Shown here: in pieces, positions 5,545 to 6,369 of the stretch
Layout of the letters: each line of letters begins with the position of its first letter
Position numbering within the stretch: the stretch's first letter is position 1
NCBI GenBank assembly: GCA_018262385.1
Contig: JAGSPQ010000297.1
Span: forward strand, 1-6,369
Source of the DNA: Myxococcaceae bacterium
GTDB taxonomy: Bacteria; Myxococcota; Myxococcia; Myxococcales; Myxococcaceae
Direction: 5' to 3'
Length of the DNA stretch: 6,369 nt
Notes under the pieces: model-generated
Database searches by the model: none
Told to the model about the DNA's origin: nothing
Seen by the model: only the letters and a program-made list of their open reading frames with translations
Position numbers and translations under genes: made by a program

Positions 5545-5979
5545 TCTCGCGGGTGGCGCCGACCGAGAATGAGAGGGTGGCCGCTTCCCAGAGGACCTGC
5601 ACCGGGGTGAAGGAGCCCTTCCCTTCGACCATCAGGTCGTTCTCCGACATCGGCTTCATCGAGATCCCCATCAGCAGCGCCTGCTTCACCTCGCGCGACA
5701 GGTCGGCGATTCCAGTGGCGCCGGTGGCGACGTTCTTCGCCGTCAGCCCCTTGGCCTTGAGCTGGGCCTCGAGCACCTCGTTCAGCCGCTTGTCGTCCAG
5801 CCCCCTCACCGACGTCACCGGTGGATCGTCCAGCTCGTAGACGGGTGCGCCGGCGTAAGCGACCGAAGACAGTGAGGCAGCCAGCAGCAGCGGACCTGCG
5901 AGGGTGAATCGGGGCATGTCGGCCTTGGCTCCGGGAGAACGAGGAAGCGCGAGGGTAGTGCGAATGGAAGCGGCGACGC

Positions 5980-6369
5980 TCAAAAAGGCGCTGCGCACGG
6001 CCGCACTCGCCGGCGGCGCGCAGCCCAGAGCCACACCATCAGCCCCAGCAGCCCGCCCGGCGCGGCGGAGCACCCGCCATAGGCGGTCATCTCACCCGCA
6101 GGAGCTCGGGGCTTCGGCGCCGGCGTGACGGGTCCTCCCGGGATCACCGCCACCCCCTCGAGCGGGACGAAGGGCAGCAGGTCGTCCACCGCGTAGATCG
6201 CGGGGCCCGAGCCCTGGACGAGGAAAGGACGGCTGCGAAGCGGCGGCCCCAGGGGCAGCGCGTCGACTTCCGCCAGCGGCAGCTCCTTCACCTTCGAGAG
6301 ATCCAGGTGCCAGCGCGACGCGGTGGCCGGATCCGGCACTGCGCGCCTGAAGCCCTCGTCCATCACGTA
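5980..6369 (-). CDS. MYXO-CTERM-anchored surface protein, C-terminal part (5' end outside window)
   Basis: The frame is open to the right edge, so only the last 129 codons are seen. Near the edge, VMDEGFRRAVPDPATASRWH and then LPLGPPLRSRPFLVQGSGPAIYAVDD resemble a short repeat found in various bacterial extracellular proteins. In that repeat a LVQGSGP.VY.. strand precedes a G.RR.(I/V)P(N/D)P helix start; this recognition is from memory. A Pro-rich spacer (about residues 77-90, VIPGGPVTPAPKPRAP) leads to the C-terminal GGCSAAPGGLLGLMVWLWAARRRR. This is a MYXO-CTERM signal with C99, one membrane helix and an Arg cluster. In myxobacteria such signals are known to be processed by myxosortases, with the Cys region anchoring the protein at the outer surface. 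Eight residues follow the Arg cluster, which is a little longer than usual. The stop is 62 bp upstream of the peptidase start on the same strand, so co-transcription is possible. Confidence 0.85.
   Translation of the reverse strand, partial: YVMDEGFRRAVPDPATASRWHLDLSKVKELPLAEVDALPLGPPLRSRPFLVQGSGPAIYAVDDLLPFVPLEGVAVIPGGPVTPAPKPRAPAGEMTAYGGCSAAPGGLLGLMVWLWAARRRRVRPCAAPF

Larger units (their letters stand above)
4738..5917 (-). pseudogene. Secreted M34-like (lethal-factor-type) zinc metallopeptidase, frameshifted
   Basis: The span is 1180 nt, one more than a multiple of three. Two frames join into one 392-aa protein if one base is removed at about 5533-5542, where GAG AAG CTC GGC CGA would become GAG AAG CTC GCC GAG, giving EKLAELQQKYG. 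The start at 5917 has AAGG 5 nt upstream and a signal peptide MPRFTLAGPLLLAASLSSVAYA, cleaved after AYA at residue 22 (predicted; split here as MPRFTLAGPLL and LAASLSSVAYA). The N-terminal domain is mainly helical. HEVAH at corrected residues 234-238 and FAEAY with E357 give a gluzincin pattern. The distal FAEAYR...aP....WF tail is like the anthrax lethal factor/Pro-Pro endopeptidase (M34) group. Between them lies a long charged helical insertion. Without repair, the first frame yields an Arg-rich out-of-frame tail, so the product is inactive unless recoding occurs. A sequencing error is equally possible, because the break sits in a GC palindrome. Confidence 0.75.

Noticed and set aside
3025..5610. 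861-aa plus-strand open frame
   Set aside because: It is an out-of-frame copy of the lipoprotein region that continues antisense to the peptidase. The composition is Arg/Gly/Ala/Pro without motifs; the lipoprotein frame has clear domain signals.
5980..6000. T-run after a GC-rich stretch at the end of the MYXO-CTERM gene, as an intrinsic terminator
   Set aside because: The run TTTTT is present on the minus strand, but the preceding bases form only a 3-bp stem before a mismatch, and the run lies inside the last codons.

Overview
The window is GC-rich (by eye about 70%) bacterial DNA and most likely comes from a myxobacterium (Myxococcota). The best marker is at the right edge. There the minus-strand gene ends in a Gly-Gly-Cys-Ser motif, one hydrophobic helix and an Arg cluster, which is the MYXO-CTERM surface-sorting signal typical of this phylum. 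The other contents fit the same picture: FG-GAP/VCBS repeats, a lipoprotein with an NBR1-type Ig-like domain, a DUF4214 protein and a secreted zinc-protease-like protein.

Left part (1-2200). The 3' end of a plus-strand FG-GAP/VCBS-repeat protein enters from the left and stops 4 nt before the end of a convergent minus-strand gene (780-1508, DUF4214 plus an unrecognised C-terminal domain). A 148-bp divergent spacer separates that gene from a plus-strand gene (1657-2193). This encodes a small ImmA/IrrE-like or zincin-like protein whose expected HExxH motif reads HLFGH, so the catalytic Glu is missing.

Middle (2200-3070). A minus-strand helical hypothetical gene (2203-2601) is divergent from a small plus-strand Cys-containing hypothetical gene (2660-2896). 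A 174-bp spacer rich in direct and inverted repeats leads to the next gene.

Right part (3071-6369). A plus-strand lipoprotein (3071-4741) has a C-terminal Ig-like domain of the NBR1 type. Its stop codon overlaps the stop of a convergent minus-strand gene for a secreted zinc-metallopeptidase-like protein (4738-5917). That protein has HEVAH and a distal FAEAY motif resembling the anthrax lethal factor / M34 group. The protease reading frame is broken by one extra base at the centre of a perfect 14-bp palindrome. Upstream of it on the same strand is the 3' end of the MYXO-CTERM gene.

The genes do not form an obvious pathway. At least four encode proteins that appear exported or surface-exposed, and the strand alternates almost gene by gene. 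The three convergent pairs are packed with gaps of 4 nt, 9 nt and a 4-nt overlap. I see no rRNA, tRNA, CRISPR array, insertion sequence or phage gene. I do not see a clearly new multi-gene system. The points most worth a second look are the HLFGH protein, the frameshifted M34-like protease, and the repeats upstream of the lipoprotein.
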